Assembly: GCA_963969365.1 (NCBI GenBank)
Contig: OZ017748.1
Location: forward strand, 1,984,001 to 2,048,000
Source: Asterochloris sp. CNOR1
Lineage: Eukaryota > Chlorophyta > Trebouxiophyceae > Trebouxiales > Trebouxiaceae
DNA: 64,000 bases
Direction of reading: 5' to 3'
Within the stretch, counting starts at the first letter, position 1, and the number at the start of each line of letters is the position of its first letter. The position numbers and the translations under genes were made by a program. The notes beneath the pieces are model-generated. The model made no database searches. It saw nothing but the letters and a program-made list of their open reading frames with translations, and had not been told where the DNA came from. Shown here piece by piece: positions 10,901 through 21,364 of the stretch.

Positions 10901-13506
10901 GAACTGTTACCTCGTTCACCTCTATGCACGAGCCACATACAGGGCATGCCGTCTCACTCGAGCATTGTGTCCATTGCTGCAGCTGCAGCCAAGAATGTTC
11001 TGGCACAGGCTATGGCCCTTCAGGCTGTTGTCGGTCTGAGCGGCAGACACCCCTCATATATGCGTGATATGCTTCGCCTGACAGGTTTTGCTGCTGCTGC
11101 AGCTGCAACCTTTGGCACAGTCCTGGGCTGCTGTGGCGCATGGTGGCAGGCCCTCTTTGCAGCTTAGCCTGAGAGCCATGCTTGGATGCTGCAGCCGCAG
11201 CTAAGGAGCTCTGGCGCAGGCCGTGGCACCTCCAGGCTGCTGTGGTGCATGGGTGGCAGGCTCACAGGGAGCGGCTGCGAGCCATTGCTGCAGACACTGA
11301 AGAGCAGGTGCTGGTTAGCTCAGGCAGGGGCAATGTGAACGGGCGGGAGGCAGAGGTGCTGCGCTGCTGGAGCATTGCAGACGCAGCTGCAGGTAGATTG
11401 TGCAGCCTGCAGCACCACTCTCTGCTGGTATGGCCAGGCAAGGTGCAGTTGATCACCGTCTGTGTAGCATGTACAGGCTGAAAGGACACTCTAACACTGT
11501 GTGACACTAAACATGACCCACAACAACAAAGTGGCAGCCCATGTGGCCCGAGCTGACCCCTGTGCACCTCTGATTGCCTGGCTGCTCTGCAGGTGTCCAG
11601 TATACTGGGCATGACAGCCCTGTCAGCAAGCTGTGCACCATTTGGGTGGATGGGAGTCTGCACGCAGCTTCATGTGACGCGAGTGGCAGCATCCACCTGT
11701 GGTCCACCACCACTGGGCTGCCTGCTGCCTGCTTCAGCGAGCCGCTGAGCGCCATGAGCGCTGGGGCCACCCAGCCCTGTGCGGGTCCTGGCCCAGGTAC
11801 TACCGAGGCCGCCATCCTCAGCACAGCATTGGCTGCTTGCTGCTGTGGGGGTTGAAAGTCCAGAGCCTCTGCAAGACAGTGTGCCTTGCATTTCAGCTGT
11901 GTGAGTCTGGTGCACCTCGTTGAAGTCAGATGGCAAAATTTGGATACATTTCCTGCTTGCTAGTCTCTTCCAGGTCACCACAGTGTATAACTTGTGGTCA
12001 AAATATTACATGCACCTGTACCTGTAGGCTGGCTGCAGCTGCGCGGCATCAACACACGTGATCCAGACGTTGAGGCCCCGCCACCTTCCCCTTCGGCAGC
12101 TGCCGGGCTGCCACAGCAGCCCCTGGGGGTGGCTCATGTCCCAGAGGTTGCCCCCAGCAGCAGCCCCACTGCCGTGGCAGCTGCAGGCACAGCATTCAGC
12201 ATGGGGGGGAGCAGCATGCTGCGGCCGCCCAGCAGCGGGTACACATGTGTGGCAGCCGTGCAGGGAGCCCACGGGCCTTTGCTGCTGGGAGGTACCGTGA
12301 ATGGCAAGCTGCGATGGCTGGACATGCAGACAGGCCTGCTCCAGGCTGACATTTACTGCAGGCCCCTGGGACGCTGGCAGGTAGGATGGGGCACTGCATG
12401 TGCAGCCCTCTGCAATGAAGTACACTGTCTGCATGATGAGTGCTGCTTAGCTGGCATGACATAAGGCGTGCCACAGCAACTGCAAGCTCATGCAAATGCT
12501 CTCTGCATGCGCTTTGCCCCAGCACAATGGAACGCCGGCCTCTGGGCTGCTGGCAGTAATTGGTAGCACTGCGCATGCAGCCATCTGTGCTTGCTCGCTG
12601 CAATAGGTTGTCCTCTGCAATTGAGCAGTGCTTGCTGAGCCACTTGCCCATGAGCTCCTCAGCCTGTGCTGCCTGCTGCTGTGCAGGCGGCGACCTCTGT
12701 AACAGCAGCCTGCAGCTCTGCAACGCCGACATCAGACAGCGGCTTTGTGGCTGCTGGGCTGGCCTCTGGTCACGCCGCAGTGGCTGACGTGCGCTGTGGG
12801 CAGCTGGTAGGTTGCTGGCGGGCGCATGATGCAGAGATCACCAGTGTCAGCAGCCAGGGCAGCCATCTTCTGCTGACATGCTCTCAGGTGGGTGACCCAG
12901 ACAGTGGCCCCTGCACTATTATCCCGTCGGAATGATGTTGCTGCTGCCCAGCTGACTTGAATTGCACACAGCTACAGACAAGGCTGTTGCTGCTATCCAC
13001 ACACAGCCAGGAGTACAGCTGACCTGGCATGCATGGCATATCCACAGAAAGCAGATACACGCTCCTGCCCTGAACTCGGCCAAGACTATTGCTGCTACAA
13101 TCTGCCTTGGGCTGCACAGCAATCAGACGCCCAGCATAGACACAGCTCTGCTGTGTCTGCTGTGCAGGACCAGCTCCTGAGACTGTGGGACCTGCGCATG
13201 GCACTGTCGGCGGCAGAGGGTGCCTCTGGCGCTGCTGCCCCCTCTCTGGTGGGCAGCACTGCAGGACAGAAGGAACCAGTCGCTGGGTTCGCCACCCACA
13301 GCACAGATGTCATTGCGTATGCTGGCCCCCACATCGGGGTGCTGACCACCAGCAGACCCTTCAGCGAGCAGAAGTTGACACCCACCAAGCTGATGCATGT
13401 CAGGGGTAGCAGAGACACGGCTGCCATTGCTGGCCTTTGCATGCTCCCCACCAGCCGCCTCCTCGTTGTGGGCTGTGAAGATGGGGTGATCAAGCTCTGC
13501 CGCTAA
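1976..13506 (+). CDS. WDR81/GFS12-type protein: pseudokinase, BEACH domain and WD40 repeats
   Basis: Large multi-exon gene of the WDR81 (animal) / GFS12 (plant) family, which acts in endosomal and vacuolar trafficking. Exon 1 is 1976-2069 ([15 protein letters not shown]), exon 2 is 2184-2820 in phase. Exon 2 holds the kinase-like part: [12 protein letters not shown], then HGALSPDCL where active kinases have HRDLKPEN, so it is a pseudokinase. Exon 3 starts at 3107 and ends the kinase-like/BEACH linker with [17 protein letters not shown] blocks follow in order: [18 protein letters not shown] (about 3775-3915), [13 protein letters not shown] to DDFVRQHR (4273-4496), [14 protein letters not shown] (from 4875). 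Helical middle exons run about 5430-11400, including [17 protein letters not shown] near 5564. WD40-type blades lie near 11590-11790, 12240-12370, 12730-12890 and 13166-13503, ending [13 protein letters not shown] then stop. Exon edges in 5.1-11.2 kb are not resolved. One intron there carries diverged copies of the following exon start (10972-11262). Confidence 0.9.
10972..11262 (+). repeat. Three diverged tandem copies of an exon start in the BEACH gene
   Basis: Copies begin near 10972, 11088 and 11185. Each has a run like gctgcagc(c/t)gcagc(c/t)aag followed by ctggc(a/g)cag and caggctg(c/t)tgt. The last copy begins the exon reading [20 protein letters not shown]; the earlier ones read as fragments [18 protein letters not shown] and [15 protein letters not shown] and carry their own CTGCAG acceptors. 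Spacing is about 95-120 bp. Confidence 0.6.
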
Positions 13507-14397
13507 AGAAATAGTGCAGTGCTGCCCATGATGGAAACCTTTTGATGACGTTTGAACTTGATTTCACTGATCTTGTCAAATCAAGTGTTTGACCAAGACC
13601 TGCAGGGGCAAACGAGGCAAGCTGCAGCCCCTTCACTTGCTAGCTCGCTTTTCAGTCCCTCGGCCCGCGCCACCGTGGTGGCGGCTTCAACCACTCCAGG
13701 TGTGCCCCGTCGCATGCGTGTGTCGATGTTTGATGGTGATGCCAATGCACGATGTTCCTCTCGCTTGGCGGAGCTGACTGGGGAAGATCCAGTGGGGATC
13801 GGGACCAGCTGCATGCTTTTGGCGGACTTGTTCTTCCGGTAACCGCCATGCTGCTGCAGGTTGAGCTCTGTTGGCAGCTTCATGACCCTCTCCCCACATT
13901 GGACTGCGATACACGACTCAGCGATCTAATTTTCAGCACCCACTGTTCCGAGTGGCTTCCTCTGAGGTGTCCACCACCATCAGGGGTTGCGCATTGCAAA
14001 GCGACAGGCTCCAAGACCCCATAGCCGTCACAGGTGCTTCCGTAGGTCCAGACGGCCTTCCCGCCTCCTCATACCTGCCACGCTGGCACACGCTGGACTG
14101 CAGCCTGGTCGCAAGCACCTTAAGCGTCCTACATGTGCTGGAAGGGCCCCGCTCAAATCAGCTGCTTGCGCTGACAATGCATGCCAGATGTCAGCCCTAG
14201 ATGGTCTGTCCCGGCAAACACTGCACAGTGTACACTGCATGTGCCAGGCCGCCATCCTGCGCCTGCCTCATCCCAGAGGGCCCAGAAGGCACAGGCAGCA
14301 CTTCTGAGGAGGTTGGCGCTGCGCAGCTCTGTAATGTGCCCTTGCCCCAGCCTGCCCGCCTTGATCAGGTTCCTTGCCCCTGCAGGAGCTTTTGGCC
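13507..14397. other. Gap between BEACH and KH genes; possible 5' exon of the KH gene
   Basis: No recognised domain. It should hold the 3' UTR of the BEACH gene and the promoter or 5' UTR of the KH gene. An open plus-strand stretch at about 13690-13840 (contains MFDGDANARCSSRLAELTG, followed by a GTAACC donor) could be a first coding exon of the KH gene. Another open stretch follows TTTTCAG near 13937. Neither can be tied to a family. Confidence 0.35.
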
Positions 14398-17300
14398 ATG
14401 GACCCAGGCCCCGACTGTGATGACTATCCCTGCGAGAAGCTGGTGCCCTGCAAGATGTCACAGGACGTGTCAATGGCAGCCTCCGGCAGCGCCAGCAGCA
14501 ACACCTCCCAGGTCCTACCTGAGCAGACCCTGAGGTGGGCTGCCCTGCTTTATGGGCTCCTCAGCTGCCTGGCAGGGCATCATGCACTTTGCCGCCCACT
14601 GATGTCAGGCTTACCAATGCAGCGCCACCGCAACTTCTTGTGGGTCCTGAGTGAGACCGCACTGCTTGAGCTCTGTGCTTATCTGAAGCCGCCAAGATCT
14701 GCAGCTATCCGCTCCTTCTGCCTGCAGGCGCGCCCACAGCAGCCTTCAAGCCTAGTGTGCTGGCAGCATCATCCCGTGGGCCACCCATGCTGTTCCTCAG
14801 CTGTCTCTTCCTGGCCTTGCAGGCACATCGACAACTACCTGAGCACTGCCTCTGTCTCTACAACAATTGAGCATTGCTTGCCAGCCCAGTGCTCTCACCC
14901 CTGCCTGCCTTGGTTTGCAGGCGCACCCAGAGCAGCCTCAGTACTGTGTCTTCGGGCCTGTCCACGCAGGCCAGCGTTGGTGAGATGCTGGCCTTCATCA
15001 AGCGCAACAAGGTGACAGAGGGCAAGCCCCTGGCAGTGCGCAACCCTGCAGCCGCAGCAGCCCTGGCTGCCCATGAGAACGTGTGCCTGGTTGGGGAGAG
15101 CTCAGGGCGCATCAAGTGGATCCAGCCCAGCGGTGAGCAGGCAGGCTGTGCCAGGCACTCTTGATGTGGGGTCATGTGGAGTGAGCCCTGCTGTTTGGCA
15201 GGAGATGCCTTCAGGTGCCGCCAGCAGCTGCAGAAGTGGGTACAGATGCATGCCAGGCTCAGTCCTGATGCCTGCTTGCAGCACCCAATGGTATCCAACT
15301 GCATGGCTGGTGCAGAAGCCTTGCTGCCACCTTCCCTGTTGACTGTGCAGAGGCCTCCAGACTGCTGAGTCTCTTATGTGCAAGGGCTGCCTTTCTGCTT
15401 GTGCAGCTATGGTGCCAGCACTTTGTTGTCGTTTGTGCTGAATCCGCAAGAGGGCTGCAGGGACTGCAACCAGGCCAGTGCGAGCTGCAGTGCCTGCAGG
15501 TCCCCGCAAGAGTGGAGAGGGTGTGGAGGACGAGGAGCAGGGCATTGTCAGTGCAGAGTCAACCCCCGCCGGGTGCGTCAAGGCATGACATGTTTGCCTG
15601 CCTGTCTGCTCACGTTTACCGTTGGGCCTGCTCCCCACTGGCTGCTACAATCTGACATTGGGTTGTCTTCACTGGGTTGTCAGCATTGTGTGCAAGACTG
15701 GCTGCCTTGATGCAGTGGTGGGTCTGGCTGCCCAGGCCAGCATTGGGCTCTGCTCTTCTGAGTGGCAGACCAGCCTCGATAGTCAGTAGTCGGTCATGTG
15801 CAAGTGAGCTCGGCAACCACCTGAGACCAGGACCCTACCTGCAGGGGAGCTCTCGTGCGCATCACCCTGCTGGCTGCAGGCTTCGTGATAGGTGAGCGCT
15901 GTCGGCTCATCGTCATACAGGTTGACTGCAGGGTGCAGGTTGTGGGTTTGGTATGAATGCCTCAGACTAGCAGCAGCAGCTTCTGTTTTCAGGGCCCACC
16001 GGTTTGCCTAGCATTCACAGCTGTATTTGAACCCCCTGGCCCCCCTCGTCACCGCTCCAGCTTAATCATCAGTGCTCTCAAGAACCCACATGGTGTTGTG
16101 ACCGCTGAAGGCAAAGACGGCTGCTGTGTGCGCGACATGATGAAGCAGAGCGGCGCAGACATCAAGTCCTGGACAGACAAGAACCCCACCCAGGCCAAGG
16201 ACGGCACCTGCCGCCCCACCAGGACCTTTGTTGTTGAGGTGGGTAGTGGGCACAGCTGCATTGCCTTTCGATTGTCCATCCAGCGATTGGCTTCTCAGCC
16301 TGCCGCCAGTCCACCAGGGGTGCACCCACAGTGCCACCATGGCCTTGGCCCTGCTGTCACACCTGCTTGCTGCCAGACTGGGAATGCTTTCGGGCGGGCA
16401 CAGCAGCAGTTCAGCGCTCATTGTAAGGTGCCAGCTTAGTAGCCAATGCACACATAAGCATCAGAAAACCCAGTGCCCACCCAGACTGACTGAATGTGAC
16501 CCTCTGCTGCGCCCCATCGTGCAGGGCAAGAAGAAAAACGTGGTGGTCGCCCTGGAGATCATTTGCGACGCTGTTGACCGCTACAAGGAGCTGTGCGAGG
16601 GCACCCACTGCGGTGAGCACTGGTCTTCTGTGTGCAAGGTGCCCAAGCACAGGCAGTGTGCAGCTCTGTTAGGCGACGATGCTCGCAAAGCAATGCCCAC
16701 CAGATTGCTGAGCGGTGGGCTCTGGAGAGCCTCTGCTAAGCCAGTGAGCAACTGATCCCCATCGGCAGTACATAAGTGCCAACCTCTTCAGTGCACCTAT
16801 GCAATCAACCTCAGCTTGGCTGAGGCACCTGCTGCCAAGTGCGCTTTCGGGTTGATGTGGTCACACCTTTGCAGCACTGCCCAACAGGGCGTGCCTCCAC
16901 TGGGTGCCTGCTGTGCCTGGCATTGGGCTGTACTGCTGCAGCATGGCCCCACATTGATCTCCATGTTGATCGTTATCAAGTCACTCACCATGGTGGCATG
17001 CCAGCTGCTGCAGGCATGTGCGTGTCCCGGGTGCAGAAAGTGCGGGGAGTGGAGTTTTCCTACCAGCCGCCGCCAAGGAATGTGGTCCCATATGCAGCTG
17101 CCCTCAAGGGGCAGAACAACAAGTGAGTCTGCATGTCCAGTCAGCTTTGCAGCAGCTCATGAAATAGTGCAGATCTGCACCTGCTGCCTTTGCTGGGAGG
17201 GCAGCAACTTTGCATGTCAGCTGTCTGCAGAGCACGGGGCCAGGTAGAAGCTACCCATAAAACTGCCGTGACAAGGTCTGCGGTAATTGATAGACTTCTG

Positions 17301-20150
17301 GGTCGCAGTTATGCGCATCAGTATCGCTTCCCCACAGTTGGCGGCATTGTCAGCCCACAGCTGTGTGCATGAGCACGCATCCTATCGCCCTTCTGGGACT
17401 GCAGGCTCTAGCTGCATGGTCGCAGACGTGCGCAGGCTGCACCCTGGATCACCCATGACCACACATCAGCTAAGATACAACCCCACTTTTGCAGGCTGCT
17501 GAAGTCCTGGGCAGACAGCTGCTCTTTACCCCATCCCCAACCACATAGGCATGTCCCACACTCCACTCTGGATTCTCATCACCCATCATTGTTGTCCTGC
17601 ACGCCTCTGAGCAGCCTGTGCAGCAGTCAACCTCTCTTTCTACAACAGTAGGTCCGTAAGTCCTTCCTGGCATCTCACTATGCCTTCCTGTTGCCCTGCA
17701 GGCCTCTGAGCAGCCTGGGCAGCCGCCCCCGTCCCTCGCCAGCAGCCAATTTGTCCTCTCGTGCGTCCACCATCTTCAGTGACGTGCAGCGCACCATGGC
17801 CGCCCAGCGTGCTGCCCAGAAGCCCCCCATGGGCGCTGCTGGCGGCCCTGCAGTCCCAGTCAGGCCTGGAAGCACATGCTCCCCCCAGCTGGTGAGAGGT
17901 GCTCTGTGCCTGCTTGCTGCATCGGAGTCGCAGCTGGGCGTGTGGCATGCACCCATGGGCTCTGCTGGCGCTCCCGCCCCGGCAGAGAGCCACTATGAGG
18001 ATCATGCCAGATATATGTGGCTTCCTGGAGAGGCATCTGAGGTGTCAGCGGGCGCTGCATTGGGTGCAAGACAGAGGGCATGACCTGCATGCTGCCCTGA
18101 AAGCAGAAGCAATGCAAACAGCAAGAATGGGCTTACATGCGGTGCAGCTTGAACAGCATGCTCAGCGGCCTGACATTGTGGCCGCTCAGTATTGCACTGG
18201 CTGCACCTGTTTGACCATGCTGGCAGGCCCCTGCTGCAGCAACCCCGCAGCGACTGGGCATCTCCCTCACCAAATCCCTCCACCCCCCGCCCCCAACCCC
18301 CCGCCCAAAGATTCACTTATGAGCTGAAGGGGCACTTCACGGGAGCCGCCATCTGCCCTTCCCCTGCCATCACAACAGCCTCATGCCCCACAGTCCGGCC
18401 CCGTGTGCTGCAGGTGACCCCAACAGCGGCTGAGGCTTCCCCACACTCCCGCGACTACAAGGCCGTGCTGGCAGCTGGGCACGCCAAGCCTGTCCCTGCT
18501 GCGGCACCCTCAGCTCCCCTGTGCCGTGACCAGGTCATTGCCAGCTTCCTTGCCAGCACCTTAACAGACAGCGGCACCAGCGGCGCAGCGACAAACCCTG
18601 GCGCGGGTCCCGCCCCTGCCGTTCTGCATTCCAGCCCCAACAGGCCGTCCACTAAGCATTCCCCCGTGGTGTCACCCTTTGCCAGCCCCAAGGTACAGCA
18701 CCTGCCTCTGGGGCCAGCGCAGGTGCCCGAGGAGGGTGCCCCAGGATCCCCCGGCATCTCAGCCTGCCCTGCGGGAACCTGGGCAGGCAGCAAGCGTGGG
18801 GCAGCCCCCCAGCAGGGACCCAGGGCAGGCTGCACCGGCACCAGGTCCCCTGTGGGGCCTGCCCGCATGAGCATCAACGCCCCTGGCAAGGGCGGCAGCG
18901 GTCCAGAGGACCTGGTGCAGATGGGCCACTTCTGGCTGCCTCGCAGCATCGCTCAGGCAGCCAACTGGGACCCCCAGGCAGCCCTGCTCCTGGCAGCCCA
19001 GCAGTCCACGGGTGTTGCAGGCAACAGCACGGCAAGCTTCAGCCCCAAGTGCGGCCTGCAGCCCAGCTCACCCAGCCCGCCCGGCAGGCCTCTGCTGCCA
19101 CGGCTGCGCCTATCCCCTGTCAGGGCGGGCCCCCAGCAGCAGCAGCAGGCCTGGCCGGGGCTGCGCCCTGGCAGCAGGAGCAGCCGCACGCTGCTGTGCC
19201 AGCAGATGGGGCGCCCCAGGGGAGCCATGCCCCCCCACAGCCAGTCCTGCAGCCAGAGCCCCGGTGCCACCGCCAAGCCCACACACCAAGCCCAGACCCC
19301 ACAGCACGCACTTCAGCAGCAGAGCCCCCACATGCATGCGGCTGGAGGAGAGGGCCTCGGCAGCCGCTTTTCCCCGCCCACGGGCCGCGCCTACACCCAC
19401 TGGGGGGACCATGCAGGGCCGCCCCAGGTGCACCCTCAGGTGGACATCTTGCAGCACATCAGTGCTAGCAGCCTGCTGGGCAGCAGCACGCCGCAAGAGA
19501 ACGCCAGGCCAGCTGACCTGCTGGGGGACAGGCACAGCGCCTCTCCGCATGCCGCGCTGTCGGGGGCAGATGTCTACCCGCTGCCAGGCGCCAAGCAGGC
19601 CCTGGACTTCTCAGACCACAGCCCGCAGTCAGTGCTGGATGCCCAGCTGGGGCAGCTCAGTCGGGCTGCGCATGCCAGGCTGCTGCAGGCACAGCACGAG
19701 CAGCAGCAGCTGCTGGCAGCCCAGTGGGCCTACCAGCAGGGCCGGCAGGACTCTGAGCGCCGCTTCCAGGAGCTGCTGTGTGTCGCAGACAGCAGCGGGC
19801 AGGCGGGCAGGGGCATGTGCAGCACAGACAGCAGCGAGCAGGTGAGCAGCGGGCTGGCTGGCCTGGCCCCCGAGCAGCGTGGCTGGCAGGCCCCTGCTGG
19901 CACTGACGGCACCTATGACGCCACAGGGGGCTTCCAGCAGGGCGCTGGTGCTGTGGCAGGCTTCGCGCAGCACTGCACTGTGGCTGATGCCAGCCGTGGC
20001 CTGAGCTTTGCTGCGCACCGGGGTGTTGGCAGTGCCCCAGAAGGCATGCAGCCGCCGGTGCCAGAGCAGTGCCCTGGTCTGGCTGAGGCAGGCCAGCGAC
20101 CTGCTGCCGGCTTCTTCCAGGACTCCTTGTTTTCCGCTCCCTTGTTCTAG
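14398..20150 (+). CDS. KH-domain RNA-binding protein with long low-complexity C-terminal tail
   Basis: Probable start MDPGPDCDDYPCEK at 14398 (GGCCATGG context), though the exon is preceded by CTGCAG and may have an upstream partner. Following exons include about 14922-15133 (STVSSGLSTQASVGEML to GRIKWIQPSG), about 15187, about 15405 and 15842-15890. One canonical KH domain is built from three exons: ALVRITLLAAGFVIG (to 15890), KDGCCVRDMMKQSGADIKSW to RTFVVE (16111-16238) and GKKKNVVVALEIICDAVDRY (16525-16612). The RNA-binding GxxG loop is GKDG, split by an intron after its first base. Next come VQKVRGVEFSYQPPPRN (about 17016-17123) and 17702-17890. The final exon (about 18311-20150) encodes roughly 600 residues rich in Gln, Ser, Pro, Gly and Ala, almost certainly disordered, ending QDSLFSAPLF. 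Role: RNA binding by family; target unknown. Confidence 0.75.
17589..17728 (+). repeat. 100-bp tandem duplication of an acceptor and exon start in the KH gene
   Basis: The 16-mer gcctctgagcagcctg occurs at 17602 and again exactly 100 bp later at 17702, each preceded by gttg(t/c)cctgca. The second copy is the real exon start after CTGCAG; the first copy has CTGCAC in place of CTGCAG, so its acceptor AG is lost. Confidence 0.75.
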
Positions 20151-21364
20151 GTGGGTGCTCCTCTGTTTTGTGCTGTTCTCTTTGCACTACGTGGGTGCAC
20201 AGCAGTGTAGAACAGCTGCCTGCTGGCCTTTACCCCCAGTGCGGCTGTGCCAACCTGCTGCTCTTGCCACAGGGTGCACATATGCATGTCTGTGTTTCTA
20301 AGCAGCACGGTGTTCACACGGCAGCCGTCTTACTGGCCTTTGCGTGGTGCAGCATTCCCCCCCAGGCTGCGCATGCCACCTTGATAAGCTCACTTGCCAC
20401 TTCTGTCCAAAATGCGGCACGCTTTCCTGGGCAGTGCATGGCAGAGCAACGCAGCGCCCTGTCTTTAAGCTGCTTGCGTCTGCCTGCCTGGTTTGTGCAT
20501 TTGCAGCAGTTGAGCCAACAAATACTTCATTCTTGCTACAGGACACAAAAGGCGCTCAAAGTGACAGACAAAGTATTGGCACAAGACCCATTGATCCTCA
20601 GCCCCAGATGATCAGCGCCAACCAAAAGGAGCACTTCTGAGCAATCAGTCCCCTCACCAGCGACCAAAAAACATGTGACAACGAGCAGTGACCCAAAAGC
20701 TGCAGCATCGCATAGGCTCCCGTTCTTCCACCGCTGATGAGCATTATACAGAGCCTCACTGTCCCCCAACAGCTGTCAAAGCTTCTGGCAACCCTCAACA
20801 GATGGGTCTGCATTGACACCATCATTGTGCCATGGCAACGCATGACATGGGATGATATTATGGGCAGCACCTGCTTGTCGTGAATAAAATTTGGTGATTG
20901 AGCTTAGCAACCTCCTGGGATGAGGTTGAGACTAGGACACACCTGCGTCTGGACTTTCTGATCAGGTCTTGCATGCTGAGGGCCCAGCCCTGCAGTCAGT
21001 GTTGACAGCATTCTGGGATTTGATGTAAGCAGTGTGGGTCATAGATGTCCGTTTTCAGGTGTGAGCACTTGCATGAATGTCCACCCTTGATGTGCTGGAA
21101 GCGCACGAAGAAAAGATCACATGAAGGCTCACTTCTCTCAACATGATATGGATACAGCGTTCGAAGCAGAAAAGGGCTTGGCAGAAGCTCGGCAGTGAAT
21201 TCATGCAGGTGCAGCAGGCCAGGGGATGCATGCGTGATGCAAAGTGCCACTTGTCATGCGCTGCGGGTGGGATAGAGTGTGGCATAAAGCTGACAAGACA
21301 CAAGACTGGGCGCAGGCACCTGCAGAGCCTTTGTTCATTGCTAAATCAGTGCTTGGGGCAGCCC
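20151..21364. other. Convergent 3' flanks of KH gene and BACK/discoidin gene
   Basis: No coding region I can support. An AATAAA lies near 20883 on the plus strand, about 730 bp after the KH stop, and a TGTAA lies near 21025. A 25-bp stretch at 21117-21141 recurs in the 3' flank of RbcR-A (see repeat entry). Confidence 0.5.
21117..21141 (-). repeat. 3'-flank repeat, copy 1 (partner at 26364-26388)
   Basis: tcacatg(a)aggctcac(t)tctctcaa matches 26364-26388 at all but two positions, with weaker similarity continuing about 30 bp further. Both copies lie downstream of minus-strand stop codons (BACK/discoidin gene and RbcR-A). Confidence 0.5.

Noticed and set aside
15989-16030. Exon reading GPTGLPSIHS as part of the KH domain
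   Set aside because: It hits a stop (TGA) soon after, and skipping it gives an exact canonical KH loop; kept only as a possible 9-nt microexon.
18953-19550. Long open frames antisense to the KH-gene tail
   Set aside because: They mirror GC-rich low-complexity coding sequence on the plus strand and show no conserved motif.
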